A stretch of 64,000 nt of DNA from Sphingopyxis sp. OAS728. GTDB taxonomy: Bacteria > Pseudomonadota > Alphaproteobacteria > Sphingomonadales > Sphingomonadaceae. The translations under genes were made by a program, and so were the position numbers. Numbering within the stretch: position 1 is the stretch's first letter; every line of letters begins with the position of its first letter. Below are positions 15,797-25,299 of this stretch, one piece after another. The notes beneath the pieces are model-generated. The model did not search any database and was not told the DNA's origin. It worked only from the letters and a program-made list of their open reading frames with translations. The stretch lies in NCBI RefSeq assembly GCF_014873485.1, contig NZ_JADBDT010000001.1, positions 2,542,001 through 2,606,000 of the forward strand. The letters run 5' to 3'.

Positions 15797-16225
15797 TCAG
15801 TCGCAGCGATGCGTACCCCAATATTTGCTCCAGCGCAGAGTGAGGCCACTTCGCACCATGGCGCAGGAAATATCGCCGGAACGGGGCGATGTGCAGAAGG
15901 CGGCGGTGCGGGTGCCGCCGGCCCCGCCCCTCGAGACGCAGCGCATGGCCGGTCCGCGGACGAGGATATGTCCCGTCCGGTTCCGCCCTTGCGGCTCGCC
16001 GAGCAACCCGGCGAGATGATCGCGCGCCGCGACCGGATCGGCGGCTGGGCAGGGATGTCCCGGACTGCAGCTGCCATCCATTTCGCGCGCGGCGACGCCG
16101 GAAAGGCGGACATGCGGGCCTTCCGCACACCAGATCGGCCCATCGCCGTCCCAGACCGCGACGGGCGTGCAGGTGAAGGATTGACCGGCGGGAACGACCG
16201 AGGCGAGCAAGAACAGGCTGAGCAT
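15797..16225 (-). CDS. Thermonuclease-like secreted protein (SNase fold)
   Basis: A 142-residue protein with a signal peptide (MLSLFLLASVVPAGQSFTCT, residues 1-20) followed by TPVAVWDGDGPIWCAEGPHV and RLSGVAAREMDG, the first half of a staphylococcal-nuclease-like domain, and four further Cys residues. Such small secreted nuclease-like proteins are common cargo on sphingomonad conjugative elements. The second half (GAMRCVSRGG region and SWTHRCD-type end) is less typical, and the catalytic Arg/Glu set could not be confirmed, so activity is uncertain. Confidence 0.7.
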   Translation of the reverse strand: MLSLFLLASVVPAGQSFTCTPVAVWDGDGPIWCAEGPHVRLSGVAAREMDGSCSPGHPCPAADPVAARDHLAGLLGEPQGRNRTGHILVRGPAMRCVSRGGAGGTRTAAFCTSPRSGDISCAMVRSGLTLRWSKYWGTHRCD

Positions 16226-17055
16226 CGTGGGGTCCGTAATGCGGACGTATCCCCAATTCAAACTCCTCCGCTATCACGAAGCATCAAGGGCCAGCGCGAA
16301 GCGCCCAAATATGAGTGCGCTCTTGGCGAGGCCGCAGCCGGGCGGCGTGTGCGCGGGCCTGTGGGCCAGCCGTCGCCCGGCAAGGACACCGAGCCAAGTG
16401 CGCTGCGCGGCCCAGAACAACGCGCGGTCCCTGGCGCCGCCTGTCGGTGCCAGAGCACGCCCAATTCAGCTGCGCTCGATCTGCAGCCGGGCAATTGACG
16501 CGTAGTTCAGCCTTTGTGAAGAATGACGTGCCGCGGCTCGCCGCAGAGTCCGCACGGTCCCCGGGACCGTTCAAAACCTCTGACGCCGGCAGCCGCGCCT
16601 GTCGCGACGCTGGCCTGCGCAATCGAAGACAGGTCGAGCCGATCCGCGATGCATTCGTCACAGAGAGGCGCCCCGTCCATGCGCCGGACTAGCGCCTCGT
16701 TCTGCGATGGAGGAGCTCTTAGTCATGGGCTCGCCGTACATACGGATTACGATTCGCGATAGCCGCCCGCCATTAAGGTGCCGGATCTGGCCGTTTGCGG
16801 CCCGGCAGCTTTTGGGCGCCTAATATAGGAAGCGGACGTCGATGAATTCCATGCCAACCACACAGCATCGTCCCTTCGGCCGCCGCGGCGCGGCGCGGCT
16901 CCGTCCATCCGGCCCGCGCTAGGCCGTAGATGCTATCAACCGAGCACTTCGATGCGATCGCCGCCATTTTGGATACATCTCTACTAGCGATAGGACAGAC
17001 GCCCTGTTCGGCGCGAGAATAAGTCGCTAGGCTCGCCCTTCCGAGGAGGGGCCTC
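16226..17055. other. Long stretch with at most one small gene, transfer/cargo junction
   Basis: About 830 bases between the conjugation block and the cargo genes. A small Cys-rich frame at 16507-16680 (listed separately) is the only part with protein-like features. The rest has short, conflicting open frames on both strands without family-like content and could be decayed DNA. The last 15 bases hold the strong GAGGAGG ribosome site of the next gene. No integrase, att-like repeat or tRNA end was recognised. Confidence 0.4.
16507..16680 (-). CDS. Small Cys-rich zinc-ribbon-like protein, 57 aa
   Basis: From ATG 16680 the frame reads MDGAPLCDECIADRLDLSSI, then RGPCGLCGEPRHVILHKG: two CxxC pairs (CDEC and CGLC) about 35 residues apart, as in zinc-binding domains. 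The frame is open upstream for a further 15 codons but without a start codon, so it may be an N-terminally truncated gene. Family unknown; called on the Cys pattern alone. Confidence 0.4.
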   Translation of the reverse strand: MDGAPLCDECIADRLDLSSIAQASVATGAAAGVRGFERSRGPCGLCGEPRHVILHKG

Positions 17056-18363
17056 ATGAAGCTTCGATCGTGTTTTGCAGCGCTGTTACTCAGCGCCGCT
17101 ATACTTATGTCGTCGCCAGCAACTGCAGACGATGTCGCGCCGAGCGCACGTGTTTCGAGCGCGGTTCTTGTGCGGCAAGGACCATCGACAGAAACTGCCA
17201 TTCTTGCGCGCTTACGGCCCGGCGACAGCGCGACGCTCGTGGGCGAGATCAGCGGCTGGTACGTCGTCGAGCTTGCCGATGGTACCCGCGGCTATGTCAG
17301 TAAGGCGTGGACGATCGTCCGTGCCGAAGAAGGCACCGAAGCGCTCGCGCAGAGCCGTCACAAGGTTCATGTCATCGATGTCGGCACCGGCCTCGCAGTG
17401 TTCATCGAAGGCCCCGGCTTCACGCTGCTTTATGATGCGGGAAGCCAAGACGATCTCCACGATGGCGATGAGAACCGCGTTGTAGCCTACATCCGTGCGG
17501 CGCGTCCCGACCTCACGCGGATCGATCACCTGATCCTCAGCCACCCGCACAAGGATCATCTTCAGTTAATGCCTGCAGTCTTCGACGCGTTTCGGATCGG
17601 CAACGTCTGGGAGTCCGGGCGCGTGAACAAGACCGATGGCTATTGCCACTTCCTCAAGGCCGCGATGGCGGAGCCGGGCGCGCGCTATCATGATGCGATC
17701 GCGTCGAACGCGACGCGAAACGTGACCTTCACCGGAAGCGGCTGCAACGGCACCGTGACCGTGCGTCAGGACGAGATGATGAGTGAGGCACCGGTCGCGC
17801 TCGGGACGGGCGGGCGGATGCGCTTTCTCTATCGCGACGCGCACCCCTATTCCGATCCCAACGGCAACAGCGTCGTTGTACGCCTCGATCTCGGCGGAAA
17901 AAGTATATTGCTAGCGGGGGACGCTGAAGGTGGAGAACGTGAGCTCCCCGCGACGCCTCCTAGCCCGCGCAGTATTGAGGCGAAACTTCTTCTGTGCTGC
18001 GCTGCTGATCTCAAGGCCGACGTTCTCATTGTAGGCCATCATGGCAGCCTCACTTCGTCCCGAACGGCTTTTCTCGATGCGGTGGGCGCGTCAATCTATG
18101 CGATTTCGTCAGGTCCCTACCCCTATCACCGCGTCAGGCTGCCCGATGCCGAGATCGTTTCCGAACTGGAGCAGCGGGGTCAAGTCCTGCGAACCGACCG
18201 CGAAGATGGCTTTCGCCTCGAAGACGATGCGCGCGCTTGCGAAATGCGCAATCGTAAGGTCGGGCCGGACGCCGACGAGATGCCGGGTGGATGCGACAAT
18301 ATTCTAATCGATATCGGCCCCGACGGCTCCATCCGCGCAGGTTACAGCAGTTTGAGTGACTAG
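17056..18363 (+). CDS. Secreted SH3b - metallo-beta-lactamase-fold hydrolase
   Basis: A 435-residue protein. A signal peptide (residues 1-25, ending PATADD) is followed by a bacterial SH3 domain (SAVLVRQGPSTETAILARLR through SGWYVVELADGTRGYVSKAW) and a ComEC-like MBL domain with the metal motif LSHPHKDHLQLM and the later VGHHGS. The AT-rich ribosome region GAGGAGG leads the ATG. SH3b domains often bind peptidoglycan; ComEC-like MBL domains cut nucleic acids or other phosphoesters. The gene is 55 bases ahead of a DUF2235 hydrolase, likely in one operon. Substrate unknown. Confidence 0.8.
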   Translation: MKLRSCFAALLLSAAILMSSPATADDVAPSARVSSAVLVRQGPSTETAILARLRPGDSATLVGEISGWYVVELADGTRGYVSKAWTIVRAEEGTEALAQSRHKVHVIDVGTGLAVFIEGPGFTLLYDAGSQDDLHDGDENRVVAYIRAARPDLTRIDHLILSHPHKDHLQLMPAVFDAFRIGNVWESGRVNKTDGYCHFLKAAMAEPGARYHDAIASNATRNVTFTGSGCNGTVTVRQDEMMSEAPVALGTGGRMRFLYRDAHPYSDPNGNSVVVRLDLGGKSILLAGDAEGGERELPATPPSPRSIEAKLLLCCAADLKADVLIVGHHGSLTSSRTAFLDAVGASIYAISSGPYPYHRVRLPDAEIVSELEQRGQVLRTDREDGFRLEDDARACEMRNRKVGPDADEMPGGCDNILIDIGPDGSIRAGYSSLSD

Positions 18364-18418
18364 CGCCGGCGTTCGCCGGGATCGGCGAGACCGCAACCGA
18401 AACCGGCAGGAGACGAAG

Positions 18419-19633
18419 ATGGCAAAAGACGGAACTGAGGGACGCAATCTCGTCATATGCTGTGATGGGACCAATAACGAAATCGGAACGCGGCTTTCGA
18501 ATGTCTTAAAGCTCTACAAGATTGCCGAAAAGAGCGACCGCCAGATCGCTTACTATCACCCGGGGATCGGCACAATTGCGATGCCGGGCACTTGGGGAAA
18601 ATGGCGGCGGACAACCTCGTCACTCTTCGAGATGATGACTGGGCATGGGCTCGATCGCGACGTTCTTGCGGCTTACTGCTTTCTTTGTCGGCACTACCGT
18701 GATGGGGACCGCATCTATCTCTTCGGTTTCAGTCGCGGGGCCTACACCGTGCGCGTGCTCGCGGGCATGATCTATCTCGTCGGCCTTTTGCGCGAGCATC
18801 AGATCAATTTCGCCGAATATGCACTTAAGGCGTACAAGCGATCAGGCGAGACCGATGACCATGCGACGGCACGCGAGTTTCGCGACGTCGTGCGACCGCA
18901 GTTGGCCGCCATCAATTTTCTCGGCGTCTGGGATACCGTTGCCTCGGTAATTGTCCCGGGGAGCACGCCCCTCTCCGACCCGACGCTTGAGGAGCTTCCT
19001 TTCACTCGTCACAATCCGGCCGTCGCCGTGTTTCGCCACGCCATGGCGATCGACGAGTTCCGCCGCATGTTCCGCATTCTCCCGTGGAAGGAGCCCCAGG
19101 AATTTCGGCCCAATCGCTATTCGCAGGACGAAACCTTCCCCGCGCAGGATTGCCGCCAAGTCTGGTTCGCTGGCTGTCACTCTGATGTCGGTGGCGGCTT
19201 TGCAGAAACCGAAAGCGCGCTCTCCAAATATCCGCTTATTTGGATGATCGAAGAGGCCCAAAAGCACGGCCTGCGCGTTCGCACCTCTATGGTCAATCAT
19301 ATCGCGCGCGGTCAGCCGCGCGAAGGCGCACGAGACTATATGAAGCCCGATCCCGCCGGTCTGTTGCATCGCTCGCTCAGCTGGGGCTGGACCCCTTTCG
19401 AGATCGTCCCCAAGGCCAAGAAGTATCTCGACTGGACCGAACGGCGGTCATTTCTCGGCTATTATCTTCCTCGCGGTGAGCCACGCACGATCTTGCCGGA
19501 CGCGTGGGTGCATACGTCAGTGATCGACCGGCAAGGCGCAGTGCCTGGTTACAAGCCGGTCAATCTTCCCGAAGTATTCCAGACCGAAACGATTTTCGGA
19601 CCAGCCGAATCTGGTCCTAATGGAGGTCGCTGA
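18419..19633 (+). CDS. DUF2235 alpha/beta-hydrolase (Tle1-like)
   Basis: A 404-residue protein starting MAKDGTEGRNLVICCDGTNN (AGGAGACG ribosome site). The opening strand and CDGT are typical of DUF2235; the nucleophile elbow GFSRGAYTVRVLAGMIYLVG carries the GxSxG serine. Later WFAGCHSDVGGG gives the conserved His/Asp region. DUF2235 includes the Tle1 phospholipase effectors of type VI secretion and many uncharacterised hydrolases. No type VI genes or immunity gene are nearby; its partner is the secreted MBL protein upstream. Lipase activity is inferred, not shown. Confidence 0.85.
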   Translation: MAKDGTEGRNLVICCDGTNNEIGTRLSNVLKLYKIAEKSDRQIAYYHPGIGTIAMPGTWGKWRRTTSSLFEMMTGHGLDRDVLAAYCFLCRHYRDGDRIYLFGFSRGAYTVRVLAGMIYLVGLLREHQINFAEYALKAYKRSGETDDHATAREFRDVVRPQLAAINFLGVWDTVASVIVPGSTPLSDPTLEELPFTRHNPAVAVFRHAMAIDEFRRMFRILPWKEPQEFRPNRYSQDETFPAQDCRQVWFAGCHSDVGGGFAETESALSKYPLIWMIEEAQKHGLRVRTSMVNHIARGQPREGARDYMKPDPAGLLHRSLSWGWTPFEIVPKAKKYLDWTERRSFLGYYLPRGEPRTILPDAWVHTSVIDRQGAVPGYKPVNLPEVFQTETIFGPAESGPNGGR

Positions 19634-19773
19634 ACTTAGATTTCTCCATCCTCTCCAAATATCTCTGGCGATATGCCCATATTTCGCATCACTATGGCAA
19701 TCAAGGGTAGGCATAATCAGTTTAAAATCGCATTCGATTGTGTCACATAAATCCGGGATGAGGGAGATGTGCT

Positions 19774-21420
19774 GTGGCTGATGCCGGAGCTCTCGTGGGG
19801 CCAGTGCCGAACATTGTAGAGATTTCGCTGCGACTTATGCGCGGATCGACGGCAGAAGAAGCGCTAAAGGATGATCATGACTTCACGCCGATGCCGAGCA
19901 GTATCGGGCAGCTCTATTTCAACCAGTCCGGTGCGCACCCCCCGGGTTGGGTGAATTTCTTGGAAGAGATTGCACCGGCAGCGCGCGACGAGTTCCGCAC
20001 ACAAAGCTGCTCGGCCGTCCTGTTCGTAGAAACCAAACACCCGGCCAAGCGGCTGTTTGCCATTTGTTTTGGGCAGGGCCATCACGCATTAACCGACGGC
20101 GCCGTCGAGACGGGGTTCGGCCTCAAGGTTACGCTTAACCTCGTATCGCGCGATCGTCTGCGTGTCATTGATAGCGCACAGCTCGACTCGACCGTTATGC
20201 AAAAGCGCACTCAAGCGAGCCGTAACGCAGATCTTGGTGCTTTCGAAGTGGATACAGACCGAGATTTGGTTCGGCTCGCGTCGGGCATTCCGTCATCGAG
20301 CGACTTTGCCAAGGCGCTTACCGGCCGCGACGCGCTAAAATTCCGGGCGCACCTCGCTCCGACGCGCATAGTTGCTCAATGCGAGCGTGCGCTCGAGCTC
20401 TATGGCGAGACGTCTTACCAACGCGACTTCGGCTTTATCGACCACGTGCAGCCCGTCTCCAGTCGTACGCTGATCCAGGCCCTCGATGACATGGTTTTCG
20501 AGGAGTTGAAGATCTTGGTCGATGGCGGCGCCTCCGACCTGCATCTCGCAATCCCTGACATACTGGGTCCAGAGGACTCGGTAGAGATAGGCTATTTTGG
20601 TCTGGGGCTGAGCTCCGGCAAGGAGAGCTATCTGGAGCTGGCGATCGAGGACTACGTTTCTGAGCTAAGAAAAGGGAAGTTCGACACCATCACTGACATG
20701 CGGGCACTCAAACCATCGCACGAGATTCGCGTAATGAAAAACGGACGCAGCGACGGCACACATCGCCGAAAGCTGTATTCCTGCTTTGTCTTCGAGACGA
20801 GCGAGGCGGACAATAGCTACGTTCTCTTTGACGGGATATGGTATCTGATTGAGGACAAGTTTCAGAAAGACGTCGAACGCAGCTACCAAGCCCTCCTGAA
20901 ACCGTCGTTCTTAACCAAAACGGTAGCGAAAACTGAGCAGGCGTTGATCGCGGAGCTTATCGCCGACCAGCGACTTCTTTGCCTCGATCAGACCCGCTCC
21001 AATCCGGCCGGCGCACCCACCGCCAAGATCGAGGCCTGCGATTTCCTCTCTAGACAAAGCGAGCTGATCCATCTGAAGGACGGCCACTCATCGGCCCCGC
21101 TCAGCCATTTATGGAACCAAGCGTTGATCTCCGCCGAGGCGTTTATGGGCGATTCAAAATTTCGGGGCGACTTTCGGCGGGCCGCAACAAAGCGTGAGGT
21201 GAAATATAATCGCCAGGGCTTTTCCGCCCTCATTCCGGATGGACGCACGAGGCCTACCGCCAAGAATTTCACCGTAATCTATGGCGTGATGCGCCATGCC
21301 CACAAAAAGTCGAAAAACCTCAACCTTCCTTTCTTCAGCAAAGTGGCGCTGCGCGCCGCGGCCGCGCGCATCGATCGGATGGGATTCAACGTCCAACTCC
21401 ATCTGATTGAGAAAGTTTAA
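19774..21420 (+). CDS. DUF6119 (TIGR04141) sporadic defence-associated protein
   Basis: A 548-residue protein from GTG 19774 with GAGGGAG ahead. It has the family's blocks: FAICFGQGHHALTDGAVETG, FGLKVTLNLVSRDRLRVIDS, TVMQKRTQASRNADLGAFEV, and near the C-terminus YVLFDGIWYLIEDKFQKDVE. TIGR04141 proteins are patchily spread and often sit in defence islands; the molecular role is unknown. The gene is 76 bases upstream of the nuclease-helicase pair in the same direction, so it may be part of that system. It shows lower GC than the conjugation genes. Confidence 0.75.
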   Translation: MADAGALVGPVPNIVEISLRLMRGSTAEEALKDDHDFTPMPSSIGQLYFNQSGAHPPGWVNFLEEIAPAARDEFRTQSCSAVLFVETKHPAKRLFAICFGQGHHALTDGAVETGFGLKVTLNLVSRDRLRVIDSAQLDSTVMQKRTQASRNADLGAFEVDTDRDLVRLASGIPSSSDFAKALTGRDALKFRAHLAPTRIVAQCERALELYGETSYQRDFGFIDHVQPVSSRTLIQALDDMVFEELKILVDGGASDLHLAIPDILGPEDSVEIGYFGLGLSSGKESYLELAIEDYVSELRKGKFDTITDMRALKPSHEIRVMKNGRSDGTHRRKLYSCFVFETSEADNSYVLFDGIWYLIEDKFQKDVERSYQALLKPSFLTKTVAKTEQALIAELIADQRLLCLDQTRSNPAGAPTAKIEACDFLSRQSELIHLKDGHSSAPLSHLWNQALISAEAFMGDSKFRGDFRRAATKREVKYNRQGFSALIPDGRTRPTAKNFTVIYGVMRHAHKKSKNLNLPFFSKVALRAAAARIDRMGFNVQLHLIEKV

Positions 21421-21496
21421 TCCACCTGGCAGCCACCACGTGCCTTCCCATTTTTGGCAGGAGGCGCAATGCTAACCCAGTAAGGAGAAGGGCCGC

Positions 21497-23113
21497 GTGC
21501 CGGATGATTTGAGTAGTATCGCTGCATCGTCAGATGCTGGTGGCATCGCTGCGCGTAAGGGCTTTCGAATTCAGGACCATGTTGCCGCGCGCCTTGCGCT
21601 GGAGATGCTGCACGATCCCACGATTTTGCAGCTGGAATGCGAGACTGGAGACGATGTCGTCCTGCGCCGTATGGAAGGCGGACAAACCATCATAGAATAT
21701 ATTCAGGTCAAAACGACCGAAATAGATGCAAAATGGTCTATCAAGGAGCTCACGGCACGCGTCGGCGGCAGGCAAGGAAGTTCGATATGCGAGAAATCTC
21801 TCTTGTGCGACAAGCACGGGGAAACCGCCTGGTTTAGGTTTGTAACCACGCGCGCAATATCGACAAAGCTGCAGCCTTTCCGGCGCCCGCGCGCCAAGCG
21901 CGCGGACTATAAGGGCCTTGAAGCTCTCGTCGTCAGCTTCTCCAATAAATTCAAGGCAGTGCAGTCGCCGTCGGGCCGAAACTTGGGCGACTGGGCAAGC
22001 AATATGTTCTGGGAGATTGAAGGTGAAGAGGACGCGTTGATATCGCGCAATATCAATGCCCTCCTCAAGTTGTCGGGCGGCCAGGGGGTCAATCCCAGCT
22101 ACGAATCCATGGATGCGGTTTATCGCGAGCTAGCCGACAAGGTCCGGACAATGGGCGACAAGCCCTCGGCAGATGCCGAGGAGAAAGTGTGGACCCGCCA
22201 TGACTGCCTGGACTGGTGGGCGTCGCGGGTCGATGCGATGCGAACGGCCGCGAATGCGTCGGTCAAGGTTTACCAAATCTCGAACGTTCCGCAGTTCTTC
22301 TCGGAAATCTGCTCGATGGATGAAGATACCATTCGGCGCGCGTTATACGCCTATGACGTCGAGTTTGATGGCGATGTCTGGCGGCGCGACGAGCTGATCG
22401 ATCATCTGCTGGATTGGCTTCCGGAAATTGCGCTCCCGCCACAAACGCTAGCAAATTTTAATCATCTTGCCGCAAGGCGACTGCCGGGCGAGGCATTGAG
22501 AGAGCTTGATCGCCGCGGCTCGACCGATATTCCACAGCTCATAGCCGCACTCATGCTGCACGCCATCCTGCGCCATCATTTTGGCGCAGAGCCGATCGCC
22601 TGCCGCATATTCGTGCTGATTGGCGGAACGATGAGGGCAAGCAGCGCCCATATCGTCCAGTTACCCAGCGGTGAGGAAATCTGGCTCGGCCGTTCGCGAC
22701 TGGTCACGGCGTCGTCTCATGAAGCCGTGATCGACGAGGTTCTTGCGGAACTGCGGACCGGGCTTACGCGCGACGTGCTGAAGGAAGAGCGGGACATCAT
22801 CATCCAGCTGCGCGAGCCGAGGCACTTGCGAGACGACAAACTGGACGCGATCCTGTCGAAGACCGGAAAAACATCGGAATTGCTCAAGGTCATGCGCCTG
22901 CCCCTTTTGGTGGCCTATGATAGCGCGACCCTCGGCTCCGGCTTCGACGCGGGCTATCTCGATAGTCTAAAGGAAGAAGTCGCGATGGAATATGCGAGGA
23001 TCAAGGCGCTGCTGGGCGACGAACTGGCATCTGTCCAGATCTCCTTGTTTCTAGTTCCTGTGGAATGCGCCGACACGCTCGCCCTGGATTTCGAGCAGAA
23101 GTTGAGGAAGTGA
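21497..23113 (+). CDS. DUF4297 nuclease fused to a degenerate HamA-like (DUF1837) domain
   Basis: A 538-residue protein from GTG 21497 (TAAGGAGAAG ribosome site). The N-terminus is a DUF4297/Cap4-like PD-(D/E)xK nuclease: GGIAARKGFRIQDHVAARLA, then ETGDDVVLRR (residues 49-58) and EYIQVKTTE (67-75). The C-terminal part resembles HamA DUF1837: EEIWLGRSRLV (393-403) then LPLLVAYDSATLG and QISLFLVPVE. In HamA the equivalent strand carries the active E-x-K (WLGEAK type); here the two positions are Arg399 and Arg401, so that site looks dead and the front nuclease may have taken over cutting. The stop is 2 bases before the helicase ATG. Confidence 0.7.
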   Translation: MPDDLSSIAASSDAGGIAARKGFRIQDHVAARLALEMLHDPTILQLECETGDDVVLRRMEGGQTIIEYIQVKTTEIDAKWSIKELTARVGGRQGSSICEKSLLCDKHGETAWFRFVTTRAISTKLQPFRRPRAKRADYKGLEALVVSFSNKFKAVQSPSGRNLGDWASNMFWEIEGEEDALISRNINALLKLSGGQGVNPSYESMDAVYRELADKVRTMGDKPSADAEEKVWTRHDCLDWWASRVDAMRTAANASVKVYQISNVPQFFSEICSMDEDTIRRALYAYDVEFDGDVWRRDELIDHLLDWLPEIALPPQTLANFNHLAARRLPGEALRELDRRGSTDIPQLIAALMLHAILRHHFGAEPIACRIFVLIGGTMRASSAHIVQLPSGEEIWLGRSRLVTASSHEAVIDEVLAELRTGLTRDVLKEERDIIIQLREPRHLRDDKLDAILSKTGKTSELLKVMRLPLLVAYDSATLGSGFDAGYLDSLKEEVAMEYARIKALLGDELASVQISLFLVPVECADTLALDFEQKLRK

Positions 23114-23115
23114 CG

Positions 23116-25299
23116 ATGGAACTCGACGATATCCGGCAGTGTATCGCCAATCCCGACAAGATGATCGCGGCCCGCTTTCCGATTTTCCGGGAGGTAACGC
23201 GGCTTGCCAACAGGGAGAACACAAGCGCTATAGCCCGGGATCTGGTCATACGCCTGCTTCCACACAAGGCGCTTCTCACCGATGGGTATGACGACTTACT
23301 TGATGCATTGGTGCGCGAAGTCGGCCTATATCCTTATGCCGATCAAGCGAGAAATGCGGGGATCGAGGAGCAGATGCTCTTCGAAGCGCACCGCGTACAG
23401 GGCGTGGGGCAAGAGAGATTTTTCCACAGCCTTCAGCTGGCGGTTTTCCAGGAGATTGTGAACGGACGAAATGTCGTTCTGAGCGCGCCGACCAGCGTCG
23501 GAAAAAGCCTTGTCATCGACGCTGTTCTCGCGACGCGACAACACAAGAAGGCCGTCATCATCGTCCCCACTATCGCGCTCATCGACGAGACGAGACGGCG
23601 CATAACGGCGACCTTAGGCAGCACGCACGACATCATCACCCATCCGAGCCAGGTTCGTCTTGGCGACGGCCGCCCCACGGTCTACATCCTCACCCAAGAA
23701 CGGGCACTTGGGCGCAACGATCTTGAAGATGCCGATTTTTTCGTAATTGACGAATTCTACAAGCTGGATCTTCGTGATGGGAACGATGAGCGGGCGATCG
23801 ATCTCAATATATGCTTTCATCGTCTAGCGCAGAACGGCGCTCAATTTTATCTTATCGGGCCCAATATCGCGAGCGTTAACGGCCTTGCCTCATCCTACAA
23901 GCATGTCTTCATGCCTTCCGATTTTTCGACAGTGGCTCTGGACATTGAATATTTCAACCTCAAGCAGCGTGGCGAGGAGCGGAACGAAAAGCTTATCCAA
24001 TTGTGCGGATCGCTCAAGAGCCCCACTCTGGTCTATTGCCAGTCGCCGCGCAGTGCGCGCGATGCAGCGCGGACGATATATGAAGCCTCGAAGCTTCCTG
24101 TGACCGACGCCACGAAGAGCGCCGTCGACTGGCTGGAACAATATTTCCCGAGTGAATGGGAGGTAATCCAGGCTCTGAAGCACGGGATTGGCATTCATCA
24201 CGGAAACGTTCCAAGGGCGATTCAGCAATATATGGTGAGAGCCTTTGAAGAAGGCCGTGTTAAAATTCTCGTCTGCACATCGACGATCATAGAGGGCGTG
24301 AATACGGTCGCCGAGAATGTGATAATCTTCGACCGCCGGACAAACACCAGCACGATCGATGACTTCACCTTCAGGAATATCGCCGGCCGTGCGGGGCGAA
24401 TGAACCGCTATTTCATCGGCAAGGTGTTCGTCCTTGAGGAAGCGGTTGCGGAAGGGGATCATGTCGTCGATTTGCCCGTGGGCCAGCAGGACGAAACGAC
24501 GCCGATGTCGCTGATCCTCGACCTTCCTACGGGGAGCCTGTCTCCCCTGTCGCAGGAAAGGATCAAGGCCGCCTTCGAGGAGTCCAAGCTGAGCGAAGCC
24601 ACGATCCGGCAAAATCGTTACGTTCCGATCGAGGATCAGAACGCGCTGTTCGAGGCCGTTTCGCTCCTTTACGATACCAATCCCGGCCACCTTCAGTGGA
24701 AGGGCGTCCCCAAATCGGCGCAATTGCTTGCCGCCTGCAACCTGATTTACGAACATCTCGATCATGGGGAGTCGCTACGCCGGCACAAGATATTTGCCGG
24801 AGATCAACTGCAGGCCGTACTTACAAGCCTCATGAGCGCGGACGACTTCAAAGACTTTATTGCCCGGCGGGTCGCGGAGCGTTGGAAGGATGACACGATC
24901 AGCGACGCTGTTGAACAGGCGCTGTCGTTTCTTCGCAATTATGTAGGATATAAGTTCGGACGGCAGTTGATGGCACTGAGCAGAATTCAGGCCGACGTAC
25001 TGTCGCGGTACAAAAAAGCCGCCCCAGGCGATTACTCCATGTTTGCTGCGCAGGCCGACTCGCTGTTCATGCCGGCTGGACTGTTTGCGCTGGACGAATA
25101 TGGGGTTCCGTCCGAGATAGCTCGGAAAATCATGATCGATAGCGGCGCGATCGAGAACGTCGATCAGGGACTTCGTATCCTGGCAGGGATCGATCTCGGG
25201 CACGTACAACTCCAGCCTTTCGAAAGAGAGATACTGGAAAGCGTTCAGCAATCCTTACCGCTACGAGCGTTCGCACGGCCGGAAGACGAGAAAAACTGA
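23116..25299 (+). CDS. HamB-like superfamily 2 (Ski2-like) helicase
   Basis: A 727-residue protein from ATG 23116, two bases after the nuclease stop. Walker A SAPTSVGKS is at residues 123-131, motif II is FVIDEFYKLD, then STIIEGVNTVAENVIIFDRR (motif V) and NIAGRAGRMNR (motif VI), the Ski2-like pattern. HamB of Hachiman is a helicase that scans DNA and controls the HamA nuclease; the same pairing and order are seen here. The pairing with a HamA-like tail is the main reason to call HamB rather than a general helicase. Confidence 0.8.
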   Translation: MELDDIRQCIANPDKMIAARFPIFREVTRLANRENTSAIARDLVIRLLPHKALLTDGYDDLLDALVREVGLYPYADQARNAGIEEQMLFEAHRVQGVGQERFFHSLQLAVFQEIVNGRNVVLSAPTSVGKSLVIDAVLATRQHKKAVIIVPTIALIDETRRRITATLGSTHDIITHPSQVRLGDGRPTVYILTQERALGRNDLEDADFFVIDEFYKLDLRDGNDERAIDLNICFHRLAQNGAQFYLIGPNIASVNGLASSYKHVFMPSDFSTVALDIEYFNLKQRGEERNEKLIQLCGSLKSPTLVYCQSPRSARDAARTIYEASKLPVTDATKSAVDWLEQYFPSEWEVIQALKHGIGIHHGNVPRAIQQYMVRAFEEGRVKILVCTSTIIEGVNTVAENVIIFDRRTNTSTIDDFTFRNIAGRAGRMNRYFIGKVFVLEEAVAEGDHVVDLPVGQQDETTPMSLILDLPTGSLSPLSQERIKAAFEESKLSEATIRQNRYVPIEDQNALFEAVSLLYDTNPGHLQWKGVPKSAQLLAACNLIYEHLDHGESLRRHKIFAGDQLQAVLTSLMSADDFKDFIARRVAERWKDDTISDAVEQALSFLRNYVGYKFGRQLMALSRIQADVLSRYKKAAPGDYSMFAAQADSLFMPAGLFALDEYGVPSEIARKIMIDSGAIENVDQGLRILAGIDLGHVQLQPFEREILESVQQSLPLRAFARPEDEKN

